This document shows, piece after piece, positions 26,272 through 35,355 of a stretch of 64,000 nt of DNA. Numbering within the stretch: position 1 is the stretch's first letter; the number at the start of each line of letters is the position of its first letter. The notes below the pieces were generated by a model that saw nothing but the letters and a program-made list of their open reading frames with translations, ran no database searches and had not been told where the DNA came from. The stretch comes from Acidimicrobiia bacterium (GTDB lineage Bacteria > Actinomycetota > Acidimicrobiia > Acidimicrobiales > Aldehydirespiratoraceae): NCBI GenBank assembly GCA_022819505.1, contig JAJEHD010000019.1:62001-126000 (forward strand), written 5' to 3'. Position numbers and translations under genes: made by a program.

Positions 26272-27477
26272 GTGAATGGCCCGGAAGACCGGATGGGGCG
26301 CAAGGAGTTCATCCTGTACGTGGCGCTGCTGAGCGCCATGGTCGCCCTGGCTATCGACATGCTGTTGCCCGCCTTCGAACAGATGCGGGCCGCGTTCGGT
26401 CTCCCGGAGGACTCCACCAGCCTGGCCCTGACGATGACCCTGTTCTTCATGGGCGTGGCCGTGGGGACACTCTTCTACGGACCGATCTCCGACGCGGTCG
26501 GGCGCAAACGGGTCGTGCTGGCCAGCACGGTCATGTACTCGGTGGCTGCCATGGTGGCCGCACTGGCGCCGTCGTTGCCGGTCGTGTACGCCAGCCGCTT
26601 CGCCTGGGGGCTGGCCGCCGCCGGGCCGCGCACCCTGTCCCAGACCATCGTCCGGGACCGCTTCACCGGCACAGCCATGGCCCGCGTCATGACCCTGGTC
26701 CAGGCCGTGTTCTTCATCGGGCCGATCGTGGCCCCGGTCATCGGGAAGGGCCTGGTGGAGTTCGGCTCGTGGCGCTGGGTGATGGCCTTCGGGGTGTTCA
26801 CCGGGCTGGTCGCACTCGTGTGGTCAGTGCGCCTGGCCGAGAGCCTCGCTCCGGAGGACCGCCGGCCGTTGCGGCTCGGCGCCGTGCTCGTCGGCTTCCG
26901 CACCGTGCTCCGCAACCGCACCGCCACCGGCTACATGCTGGCCAACACCTTCGTGTTCGCAGCGTTCTACTCGTTCCTGGCCAGCACCGAGCTGATCTTC
27001 TCGGCCGTGTACGGCCAGCCGGAGTGGTTCGTGCCGTACTTCACCGCCATGAGCGTGGCCGCGGCGCTCACGGCCGTGGGCGTCAATCGGGTGCTGCGCT
27101 CGTTCGAGGCCCGGCGGGTGGCGCTCGGCGCCGGGGTGGCCTACTCGGCGATGTCGGCGGTGCTGCTGGGCGTCGCCGTCGCCGGCAACGGCGTCCCTCC
27201 CCTCCTGATCTGGCTGGTGCTGTTCAGCCTCGCCAACTGCTGCCACACGGCGTTCTTCCCGACCTGCATCAGCCTCTCCCTGGAACCGATGGGAAGGCTC
27301 GCGGGCACGGCCTCGTCGGTGATCGTCTTCAGCACCTCGATGCTGGGGGCGCTGCTGGCCTCCTTCACCGACCGGGCCATCGAGGACACCGTCATGCCGA
27401 TCAGCATCGCCTACCTCGGCTACAGCCTGATCGCGCTGGGCTGCCAGTTCTGGGCACGAGGCGGCTCATCAAGATAG
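26272..27477 (+). CDS. Bcr/CflA-type MFS efflux transporter
   Basis: About 401 residues with twelve predicted membrane segments. The MFS cytoplasmic loop signature appears as GPISDAVGRKRVVL between TM2 and TM3, and the first helix has the IDMLLPAFEQM pattern of Bcr/CflA drug:H+ antiporters. The TM4 region FAWGLAAAGPRTLSQTIVRDRF is also typical. It probably exports a drug-like or toxic metabolite. The start is uncertain: GTG 26272 is chosen, with GTG 26242 and ATG 26293 possible. The MBL-fold hydrolase follows after 42 bases and may be cotranscribed. Confidence 0.87.
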   Translation: MNGPEDRMGRKEFILYVALLSAMVALAIDMLLPAFEQMRAAFGLPEDSTSLALTMTLFFMGVAVGTLFYGPISDAVGRKRVVLASTVMYSVAAMVAALAPSLPVVYASRFAWGLAAAGPRTLSQTIVRDRFTGTAMARVMTLVQAVFFIGPIVAPVIGKGLVEFGSWRWVMAFGVFTGLVALVWSVRLAESLAPEDRRPLRLGAVLVGFRTVLRNRTATGYMLANTFVFAAFYSFLASTELIFSAVYGQPEWFVPYFTAMSVAAALTAVGVNRVLRSFEARRVALGAGVAYSAMSAVLLGVAVAGNGVPPLLIWLVLFSLANCCHTAFFPTCISLSLEPMGRLAGTASSVIVFSTSMLGALLASFTDRAIEDTVMPISIAYLGYSLIALGCQFWARGGSSR

Positions 27478-27519
27478 GCACGCCGTTGCCTAGCATGGCC
27501 GGCGGAGGAGGCGTCAGAG

Positions 27520-28464
<945 letters not shown>

Positions 28465-28492
28465 GCGTTCTACCGACCGGAGCCGGCCGGGG

Positions 28493-29458
28493 TCACTGCT
28501 GTTGCTGGCTCTGCTGGTGCCGCCAGTTGGGGGCCGGCGGCGCGGCGACCTCGGCCCGGGCGGAGCCCGGGCCGTCCACCGGGCTCAACTGCCCGTCGAC
28601 CTGCCTTCCGATCACCACCTCGGCGTCGACCTCCGCGGTTCCCGATCCGGTGAAGGCGCCCCGCACCGGCGGCACGTCGCCATAGTCGCGCCCGCGGCCG
28701 ATGACGACGTGGCGCTCACCGACTGCGCCTCCGTTAGTCGGGTCGAGGGCCCACCAACCCCATCCGGGCAGGGCCGCCTCAATCCAGGCGTGGGTCTGCA
28801 CGCTCACCACATCGGAGTCCTCGGCGTCCAGCACGGTCTCGTCCGCCGCGAACAGATAGCCCGACACGTAGCGGGCGGGGATTCCCGCGCTGCGCAGCAT
28901 CCCGGTCGCCAGATGGGCGAAGTCCTGGCACACACCCGCACCGCCCTGGAGCACCTCGGTGAGGGTGACGCCGATGTCGGTGACGCCCTGGCGGTAGGCC
29001 AGAGCCCCCCTGACGTCGGCCACCACCGCCTCGACCATGCCTTGAACCGCCGACTCCCCCGCCACTGCCGACGCGGCCCGCTGCTCGACAGTGCCGCTAC
29101 TGGCCCACTGCACATGCTGGGACGGGGTCAGGAACTCGAGGTGGGCGATCTGGAAGTCGGGGTCTTCCAGCAGGGCGGCGGCCACGGCTTCGCCCGGCAC
29201 CGGGCGCGGCTCGGTCTCCACCGTGGCCTCGGCCAGCAGCTCCAGCTCGGTGTGGGGCGTCCGGATGCCGAGGTGTTCGACGGTGGTCCCCCAGTAGTCG
29301 GACAGCGCGAGAACCTGAAGCTCCGGGCGCGACGTCAACCGGTAGGACAGCACCTGCTGGTGCTCGTCGTGGAGGGGCCGCACCCGCACCTCGTTCTGCG
29401 ACTCGGTCACCGCCTCCGAGTAGCGGAAGTGCATCCGGTACGCGATCCCGAGCCTCAT
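28493..29458 (-). CDS. Transglutaminase-like cysteine peptidase-fold protein
   Basis: 321 residues: an N-terminal bacterial transglutaminase-like beta domain (YRMHFRYSEAVTES...), then the papain-like catalytic domain with Cys in GAGVCQDFAHL, His in THAWIEA and Asp in ALDPTN. The extreme C-terminus is Gln-rich. This is the third member of a widely conserved trio with an alpha-E protein and a circularly permuted ATP-grasp enzyme; the trio is thought to make or trim a peptide or peptide-like product, but the product is unknown. It overlaps the alpha-E gene by four bases (ATGA). Confidence 0.9.
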   Translation of the reverse strand: MRLGIAYRMHFRYSEAVTESQNEVRVRPLHDEHQQVLSYRLTSRPELQVLALSDYWGTTVEHLGIRTPHTELELLAEATVETEPRPVPGEAVAAALLEDPDFQIAHLEFLTPSQHVQWASSGTVEQRAASAVAGESAVQGMVEAVVADVRGALAYRQGVTDIGVTLTEVLQGGAGVCQDFAHLATGMLRSAGIPARYVSGYLFAADETVLDAEDSDVVSVQTHAWIEAALPGWGWWALDPTNGGAVGERHVVIGRGRDYGDVPPVRGAFTGSGTAEVDAEVVIGRQVDGQLSPVDGPGSARAEVAAPPAPNWRHQQSQQQQ

Positions 29459-30435
29459 CGCTCTGCTCCCTCTGGCGCTGCGCCGGGGCGGATGTACTGG
29501 GAGCGCACAGTGGCCATGGCCAGCGGCGGCACGATGCCGGTGTGCACGTCGCTGGCCAGCTCCAGGAACTGTGCCAGGAAGTCCTGCAAGGTCGGCACGG
29601 GCGCGGCGGCTATGGCCTCCTCAATCTCGCCGAGTTCCAGGCGTGCTCGCAGCAGGGCGGCTTTGCGGCGGGGGCGGTCCAGGGCCGCGGCCGTGGAAGC
29701 CAGGCCGGTGAGGCAGTCCTCGGCCCGGTCGAGACACGACAACACCGAGCGGGGCAGGTCGGCGGCGTGCAGCAGGTAGCGCACCACACTGTCGAAGTCG
29801 GGGGCGTTGCCGTGCTGGCGATGGTAGGCCTGAAGTGAGCTGGTAAGGCGAAGCATCCGGGTGGCGTCCATCACGCCGCGGGAACCGGCGTGGCTCGCCT
29901 CGAGCAGGCCCACGGTGAAGATCGACCGTTCCAGCATCCGCCCGAGGACTGCGAAGGCATGGCCCTCATCGCGCCTCATACCCTCGTTCAGGATGCCCGA
30001 GATGGCCAGGCAGGCCCGGCGGACCATCAGCAGGACCTCATGGAGCCCGCCCGCCGCGGCGTTGGCATGACCCAGGAACGGGAACCGCAGGAACAGGCCG
30101 TTGGCCTCCTCCCACAGCTCTATCGGAATGCGGTCCCTGACCGTTCGCAGGTTCTCGCGCACCGCTACCACGGCCGACACAACCGAGCCCGGGTTGTCGG
30201 TGTCCGAGAGCAGGAAGGCGATCAGCTGCGGCTGGCTCTCCAGCGGCCCCACCGCCTCCAGTTCCTCCTGAAGGCCAAGGGTCCTCACCAGCATCTCGCC
30301 CTCGGCGGTGGCCTCGCCCGTGCGCAGATGGGTGATCGAGTTGGCCGCGTAGTTCAGGCACCTGGACGTGTTCTCCGCCCGCTCCAGGTAGCGGCCCGCC
30401 CACAGCAGCGACTCGGCGTGCCGGGCCAGGATCAC
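29455..30435 (-). CDS. Alpha-E domain-containing protein
   Basis: 326-residue, almost entirely helical protein. The N-terminus MILARHAESLLWAGRYLERAENTSR is the family hallmark; the Arg and Glu residues there are conserved. No catalytic residues are established for the family. It sits between the ATP-grasp gene (68 bases upstream) and the transglutaminase-like gene (4-base overlap), the standard gene order of this cassette, and probably acts with both as a scaffold or carrier. Confidence 0.9.
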   Translation of the reverse strand: MILARHAESLLWAGRYLERAENTSRCLNYAANSITHLRTGEATAEGEMLVRTLGLQEELEAVGPLESQPQLIAFLLSDTDNPGSVVSAVVAVRENLRTVRDRIPIELWEEANGLFLRFPFLGHANAAAGGLHEVLLMVRRACLAISGILNEGMRRDEGHAFAVLGRMLERSIFTVGLLEASHAGSRGVMDATRMLRLTSSLQAYHRQHGNAPDFDSVVRYLLHAADLPRSVLSCLDRAEDCLTGLASTAAALDRPRRKAALLRARLELGEIEEAIAAAPVPTLQDFLAQFLELASDVHTGIVPPLAMATVRSQYIRPGAAPEGAER

Positions 30436-30503
30436 GGTGCCGCCCTGAACATGAATGGGACTGCTGGAGTCATGGCGTGCCGGGCGTCATGGCGGGCCGG
30501 AAG

Positions 30504-31979
30504 TCATGACGTCTCGGGGGCCAGGATCCAGGTGTCCTTGGAGCCGCCGCCCTGGGAGGAGTTGACGATCAGCGACCCGCGCCTCATGGCCACCCGGGTG
30601 AGCCCGCCGGGGAACACCTGCGTCCGCTCGCCGGTCAGTACAAACGGCCGCAGGTCTAGATGCCGGGGCTCGAGGCGGTCCCCGGCCAGCGAGGGCACCG
30701 TGGACAGCTGCACCAGCTCCTGGACGATCCAGTTGCGGGGATCGGCCTCGATGGTGGCCCGGGCCTCGTCGAGCTCCTGCCCGGTGGCGTGGGGACCGAT
30801 CAGCACCCCGTAGCCTCCGGACTCGCCGACCGGCTTGGCCACCAGCTCGCCCAGCCTGGCCAAGGCGTCGGCGCGCTGGTCGGGATCCCACATCATGTAG
30901 GTGGGTACGTTGTCGATGATCGGCTCCTCGTCGAGGTAATACCGGATCAGCTCGGGCACGTAGGGATAGACGCCCTTGTCGTCGACGACGCCGTTGCCGA
31001 GCGCGTTGCACACCGTCACGGTGCCTGCCCGCAGCGCGCTGAGCAGCCCCGGCACGCCCAGCGTCGAGTCAGGCCTGAAGGCCACCGGGTCGAGGAAGTT
31101 GTCGTCGATGCGCCGGTAGATCACGTCCACCTTGACCAGCCCCTCGATGGTGCGGGAGTAGACGGTGTGGTCGTCGACCACCAGGTCGCGGCCCTCCACC
31201 AGCTCGACCCCCATCGAGCGGGCCAGGAAGGCGTGCTCGAAGTAGGCCGAGTTGAAGATGCCCGGGGTCAGCACCACGATGTGCGGGGAGTCCCGACCGT
31301 CGGGCGCCATCGATTCCAGCGTCGAGCGGAGCATTCTGCCGTACTGCTCGGTGGGCTCCACCGGATGGTCGTAGAACAGCCAGCTGCACGCCTTGGCCAT
31401 GGCCGCCCGGTTCTCGATCACATAGGAGATGCCGCTGGGGCTGCGCAGATTGTCCTCAAGGACGCGGTAGCGGCCATCAGCCGCCCGGACCACGTCGATC
31501 CCGGCGATGTTGCAGTGAGCGGAATGGGGGACCCGGATGCCCATGGCGTTGCGCTCGAAGCCCTGCGACGACACGACCAGCCACCGGGGCACCACGCCGT
31601 CCTCGATGGCCTGACCGCCGCCGTTGTACAGGTCGGCCAGGAAGCAGTTGAGAGCGGCGACCCTCTGGCTCAGCCCCCGGGACAGCTCGTCCCATTCGGC
31701 TGCGGCGATGATCCGGGGGAACAGGTCCATGGGCCAGATGCGCTCGGTTCCCTCCTCCTCGCTGTAGACGGTGAAGGTGATCCCCTGGCGGCGGAACTCG
31801 TCGGCGACGAGGTTCTCGAGTCGCTTCACCTCGTCGATGTCGAGCTCGCGGAACCGCTCGACTATCCGGAGGTAGGGGCCCCTGACCGCTCCGTCGGCGT
31901 CGAACGCCTCGTCGAACGCAGTGCCCGGCCGGTACCGATCCAGCAGCCCGCTCGCTTGTTGACGGGACGGCTCACCCAC
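30504..31979 (-). CDS. Circularly permuted type 2 ATP-grasp protein
   Basis: 491 residues. The family pattern is seen in the N-terminal YRPGTAFDEAFDADG, the middle LEDNLRSPSGISYVIENR (metal/nucleotide acidic residues), a permuted ATP-binding region and the C-terminal RVAMRRGSLIVNSSQGGGSKDTW. It should activate a carboxylate by phosphorylation and join it to an amine or thiol, in a peptide-ligase-like reaction. It is the first gene of the ATP-grasp/alpha-E/transglutaminase cassette and begins at GTG 31979. It lies 60 bases downstream of the selenocysteine redoxin gene on the same strand. Confidence 0.9.
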   Translation of the reverse strand: MGEPSRQQASGLLDRYRPGTAFDEAFDADGAVRGPYLRIVERFRELDIDEVKRLENLVADEFRRQGITFTVYSEEEGTERIWPMDLFPRIIAAAEWDELSRGLSQRVAALNCFLADLYNGGGQAIEDGVVPRWLVVSSQGFERNAMGIRVPHSAHCNIAGIDVVRAADGRYRVLEDNLRSPSGISYVIENRAAMAKACSWLFYDHPVEPTEQYGRMLRSTLESMAPDGRDSPHIVVLTPGIFNSAYFEHAFLARSMGVELVEGRDLVVDDHTVYSRTIEGLVKVDVIYRRIDDNFLDPVAFRPDSTLGVPGLLSALRAGTVTVCNALGNGVVDDKGVYPYVPELIRYYLDEEPIIDNVPTYMMWDPDQRADALARLGELVAKPVGESGGYGVLIGPHATGQELDEARATIEADPRNWIVQELVQLSTVPSLAGDRLEPRHLDLRPFVLTGERTQVFPGGLTRVAMRRGSLIVNSSQGGGSKDTWILAPETS

Positions 31980-32039
31980 GGCCGGCCATCGTAGATCACG
32001 GCCCGGGACGGCCCCGAGCGCGGGACCGTGGCGGGCCGA

Positions 32040-32522
32040 TCAGCCCGCGGCCTTGGCCTGCTCGAAGATCACCTTCTTGAGGACGTCGTTGGCTGAGAAT
32101 CGCCCGATCGGTCCGGTCGAGTAGACCGCATTGACGATGGCGCCCGAAGGATCCACCAACCAGCCGGTGGCGTGCAGGAAGGTGCGATCACCCTCCTGGA
32201 TGAACGCGCCGGTGGATCGGGCCACGGCCGGCGCATCCAGCCCGGCAACCGCCTTCACGTAGCCCAGCCGGAGCCCGGCGGCGAGCTCGGCGGTGCGCTC
32301 GACGCTGTCCACCGAGCCGGCGACTACCCGGACGCCCAGGTTCTTCAGCAGGTTCGCGCTGTGGTCGAAGTCAACCAACTGTTGACGGCAGTACGGTCAC
32401 CAGTGGCCCCGGTACAGCAGGACCGCACCCCAGGAGTCGGCCACCAGGTCGGCGACATTGACGCGGTTCCCGTCGAGGTCCTCGGCCGCGATAGCGGGCA
32501 ATCGGTCTCCGTTGTTGAGCAC
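32040..32522 (-). CDS. Selenocysteine-containing redoxin (AhpC/TSA-like, UxxC), TGA read through at 32397-32399
   Basis: 160-residue thioredoxin-fold peroxiredoxin-like protein, provided the in-frame TGA at codon 42 is decoded as selenocysteine. Before it the frame reads ...VLLYRGHW; after it the same frame continues PYCRQQLVDFDHSANLL to a normal C-terminus. This matches the RGxWCPYC active site of AhpC/TSA-type redoxins with Sec in place of the nucleophilic Cys and Cys45 as partner. A 6-bp hairpin with a five-base loop begins 11 bases after the TGA. The start is GTG 32522 with GGGGAGGAG upstream. It likely reduces hydroperoxides or disulfides in the cytoplasm. A pseudogene is the alternative, but both flanks are fully conserved. 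Confidence 0.83.
32370..32386 (-). promoter_or_regulatory. SECIS-like hairpin of the redoxin gene
   Basis: Read on the minus strand, GTCAAC (32386-32381) pairs perfectly with GTTGAC (32375-32370) around the loop AGTTG. The stem begins 11 bases after the TGA, and a G lies in the second loop position 18 bases after it. This fits bacterial SECIS elements, which lie inside the coding region just after the UGA and present a G near the start of the apical loop to SelB. Confidence 0.65.
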
Positions 32523-32657
32523 GGCTCCTCCCCGGTGTGGATGCGGCCGCGGTTGGCGGCCGGGACAAGACGCTAGCGACCGCAGCCCGAGCCGGACCGC
32601 TCCGGCAACCGGCCGCCGGGAGAGGTCCCGCCCAGTGGGACGGGTAACTTGCGCTCC

Positions 32658-33425
32658 ATGAACCTTGAAGTGCACGAGTCGGTCCTGGAGACGGTGAGCG
32701 ACGGCGAGCCTCTGGCTGTGCCCCGCATGCGGCCCGGTGACGGGGGGTCGTACCCGCTGATCGTGATGTTCATGGACAAGCCCGGCATCCGGGAGGCCCT
32801 GCGCGCCTTCGGCAGGCGCCTCGCCTCCAACGGCTACGACGTGATCCTGCCGGACCTCTACCACCGCCACGGGCGAATGATCGGCTACGGCCCGGCCGAG
32901 GCGGCCGCCGACCCGGGCGCTCAGGACCACATGATGATGCTGTTGAGGTCGCTCACCGACGAGGGCATCCAGAACGACCTAGACGCCGCCCTGGGCGCAG
33001 CGGCGGCCGACCGGCCGCCAGGGTCTCTGGAGCCGGCAGGATGCATCGGTTTCTGCCTCGGGGCTCGGGCCGTGTTCCGGGCCATGATGCGCCTGCCCGG
33101 CCAATTCACCGCTGGTGCGATGTGGCATCCGTCTTTCCTTGTGGACGGCGAGCCCGACTCCCCCCACCTCACCGCCGGCCAGTTGGCCGGCTCGCTCTAC
33201 GTGGGCTTCGGCGAGGCCGACCGGATGATGAGCGTGGCCAGCATGAGACCGTTCATCGAGGCGGTGTCCGCTCTGGGCGACCGAGCCGTCGTCGACATCC
33301 TGCCCGGCGCGGACCACGCCTACACCTGGCCCGACGCGCACACGTACAACGAAGCCGCCGCGGCGCAGGCCTGGTCTCAGACGCTGACACTCTTCGGCAA
33401 CGTGCTGGGAGCGCCCCAAACCTGA
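32658..33425 (+). CDS. Dienelactone hydrolase family protein
   Basis: 255-residue alpha/beta hydrolase. The nucleophile elbow is GFCLGA, with Cys as in dienelactone hydrolase; the acid is the Asp of GEADRM and the His lies in ADHAYTW. It would hydrolyse a lactone or ester in the cytoplasm. ATG 32658 is used, although a TTG nine bases earlier is in frame. It is divergent from the redoxin gene with a 135-base gap; a 45-base palindromic element follows its stop. Substrate unknown. Confidence 0.9.
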   Translation: MNLEVHESVLETVSDGEPLAVPRMRPGDGGSYPLIVMFMDKPGIREALRAFGRRLASNGYDVILPDLYHRHGRMIGYGPAEAAADPGAQDHMMMLLRSLTDEGIQNDLDAALGAAAADRPPGSLEPAGCIGFCLGARAVFRAMMRLPGQFTAGAMWHPSFLVDGEPDSPHLTAGQLAGSLYVGFGEADRMMSVASMRPFIEAVSALGDRAVVDILPGADHAYTWPDAHTYNEAAAAQAWSQTLTLFGNVLGAPQT

Positions 33426-33444
33426 GGCCCGTTCCGCCTCGGCG

Positions 33445-33489
33445 AACTGGCAGCGTCTTGCACGCATAGCGAGCATTTCACTGCCAATT
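33445..33489. repeat. 45-base palindromic element, copy 2
   Basis: Arms AACTGGCAGC and ACTGCCAATT surround a 25-base centre reading GTCTTGCACGCATAGCGAGC and five more bases. Allowing for two imperfect positions the arms pair (the C/A mismatch becomes G-U on the minus strand). It matches the reverse complement of copy 1 (13566-13610) at most positions and has the same total length. It lies in the 81-base gap between two plus-strand genes. Confidence 0.72.
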
Positions 33490-33506
33490 CCGGGATGATA
33501 TGAGCC

Positions 33507-34661
33507 GTGGTTGACCCCTCCGTCAAGTACCAGACTGTCGACGACCTGCGGCGGCGGGCCCGGCGCCGCACTCCCCGCTTCGCCTGGGAGTACCTCGACA
33601 GCGGGGAGGGCTCCGAGCGGGCCAGGGACCGCAACGCCGAGTCCCTGCAGCGGGTGCTGCTGACCCCGCGGTTCCTCAAGGGCTTGCTGGAGCCCGATGT
33701 CAGCACCGAGCTATTCGGGGTCCGGTACTCGCTGCCAGTGGGGATCGCTCCCATGGGCCTCACCGGGCTGATGTGGCCCGACGCCGACACCGCCCTGGCC
33801 GACACCGCGGCCCGCTGCGGCATCCCCCTCGTGGCCAGCACCGTGAACACGGCCGACGTCTCTGTGCTGGGGCCGCGAACGCAAGGCATGGGCTGGTTCC
33901 AGCTCTACCCTCCGAGGGACACCGACGTCCGGGAAGACCTGCTGGGTCGAGCCCATCGGGCCGGGTTCAGCGTCTTGGTGGTCACCGCCGACGTCCCGGC
34001 CCGGGCCCGCAGGGAACGCCAGACACGCGAGCGGGTCTCGATGCCGCCCCGGATCACACCCCGCCACGTGACCCAGGCCGCGCTGAGGCCGGCCTGGACC
34101 CTCGGGCTGCTGCGCAACGGCATTCCCCGGTTCCACACTCTGGAGCACTACGTGGACCGGGCGACGCTCCGGGAGCTGGCCGGCTTCGTGGGCGCCAGCC
34201 TGGGCGGTACCCTGTCGTGGGACTACCTGGCTGAGACCTGCGAGCAGTGGCCCGGCCCGGTCGTGGTCAAGGGGATCCTGCACCCCGACGACGCGGCCCG
34301 CTGCGCGGACACCGGCGCCGACGCGGTGGTGGTGTCCAACCACGGAGGGCGCCAGCTCGACGCCGCCCCGGCCGCCATCGAGGCCCTGGGACCGGTCGTC
34401 GACCGCATCGGGGGCCGGGTGCCGGTGCTGTTCGACGGCGGCATCCGCAGCGGCCTCGACATCGCCCGGGCGCTGGCTCTCGGCGCCGACTTCACCTTCA
34501 CGGGGCGGTCGTTCATGTTCGGCCTATGCGCCCTGGGATCCCGGGGCGCCGACTTCGTGGCGTCCATGTTCGAGCAGCAGTTGACCAGCGTCATGCACCA
34601 GCTCGGCTGCGAGCGCCTGGCCGAGCTCCATGACCGCGACCCCCGCCTGGCGCCGTGTTGA
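33507..34661 (+). CDS. FMN-dependent alpha-hydroxy acid oxidase/dehydrogenase
   Basis: 384-residue TIM-barrel flavoenzyme of the glycolate oxidase/L-lactate dehydrogenase family. Visible are the N-terminal RTPRFAWEYLDSGEGSE, PVGIAPMGLTGL, an FQLYPPRD block, the catalytic base His279 in SNHGGRQLD, and the FMN-phosphate motif DGGIRSGLD followed by TGRSFMFG. It oxidises an L-2-hydroxy acid (lactate, glycolate or mandelate type) to the 2-oxo acid. The start is GTG 33507. Its last codons overlap the GOLPH3-like gene by seven bases. Confidence 0.92.
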   Translation: MVDPSVKYQTVDDLRRRARRRTPRFAWEYLDSGEGSERARDRNAESLQRVLLTPRFLKGLLEPDVSTELFGVRYSLPVGIAPMGLTGLMWPDADTALADTAARCGIPLVASTVNTADVSVLGPRTQGMGWFQLYPPRDTDVREDLLGRAHRAGFSVLVVTADVPARARRERQTRERVSMPPRITPRHVTQAALRPAWTLGLLRNGIPRFHTLEHYVDRATLRELAGFVGASLGGTLSWDYLAETCEQWPGPVVVKGILHPDDAARCADTGADAVVVSNHGGRQLDAAPAAIEALGPVVDRIGGRVPVLFDGGIRSGLDIARALALGADFTFTGRSFMFGLCALGSRGADFVASMFEQQLTSVMHQLGCERLAELHDRDPRLAPC

Positions 34662-35293
34662 GGTTCGCGGAGGAGATCCTCCTGCTGCTGCTTCGCGACG
34701 ACGGCGGGAGATTCCTCGCAGTGCCTGGGATCGCGCTGGACAACGCGCTCGCGGGCAGCGTGCTCATGGACCTCGCATTGGAGAACCGCATCGACACCGA
34801 CCCGAAGCATCTGATCCTCGTCGACCCGACGCCAGTGGGCGACAGCATCCTGGACCCGACACTGGCCGCGATCGCGGCCGGCGAGCAGCGCGACGCGAGG
34901 TACTGGGTGGCTCAGACTGCGCTGCGTGCTGCGGAGATCCGGGAGGCGGCGCTGTCCCGCCTGGTCGAGCGGGGCATCCTGGAGCGCCACGAGGGGCGCT
35001 TCCTATGGGTGTTCCGCTCCCGACGCTACCCCGTCATCGACGGCAAGGCGGATCTCGAGGTGAAGCGGCGCATCCTGGGAGTGCTGCTCAGCGACGACAT
35101 CCCCAGCCCGCGCGACATCGTGATCATCGGCCTGGCCGAGGCCTGCGACATCCTGCGGGAGCTGCTGCCCAATGGCGACTACGACCAGGCCCGAGCCCGC
35201 ATTGATCAGGTTCGCAAGCTGGACCTGATCGGCCAGGCCACGTCCCACGCGATCCACGACATCGAGACGTGGCTCGCAGCGGGACGGGCATAA
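34655..35293 (+). CDS. GOLPH3/VPS74 (GPP34) family protein
   Basis: 212 residues with the GPP34 fold: LRFAEEILLLLLRDDGGRF at the N-terminus, ALAGSVLMDLALENRI, then a winged-helix-like VERGILERHEGRFLWVFRSRRYPV and LGVLLSDDIPSPRDIVIIGLAEAC. In yeast and animals this fold binds PI4P on Golgi membranes; actinobacterial members are common but uncharacterised and may bind acidic phospholipids. It starts at GTG 34655, overlapping the hydroxyacid oxidase, and is followed 62 bases later by a formate-channel gene. Function unknown. Confidence 0.85.
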   Translation: MLRFAEEILLLLLRDDGGRFLAVPGIALDNALAGSVLMDLALENRIDTDPKHLILVDPTPVGDSILDPTLAAIAAGEQRDARYWVAQTALRAAEIREAALSRLVERGILERHEGRFLWVFRSRRYPVIDGKADLEVKRRILGVLLSDDIPSPRDIVIIGLAEACDILRELLPNGDYDQARARIDQVRKLDLIGQATSHAIHDIETWLAAGRA

Positions 35294-35355
35294 GGGGACT
35301 GAGACCGTCTGGCTCCGGTTGGAGAGCGCACGACGCGGTAGCGTTCAGTGCGCCG

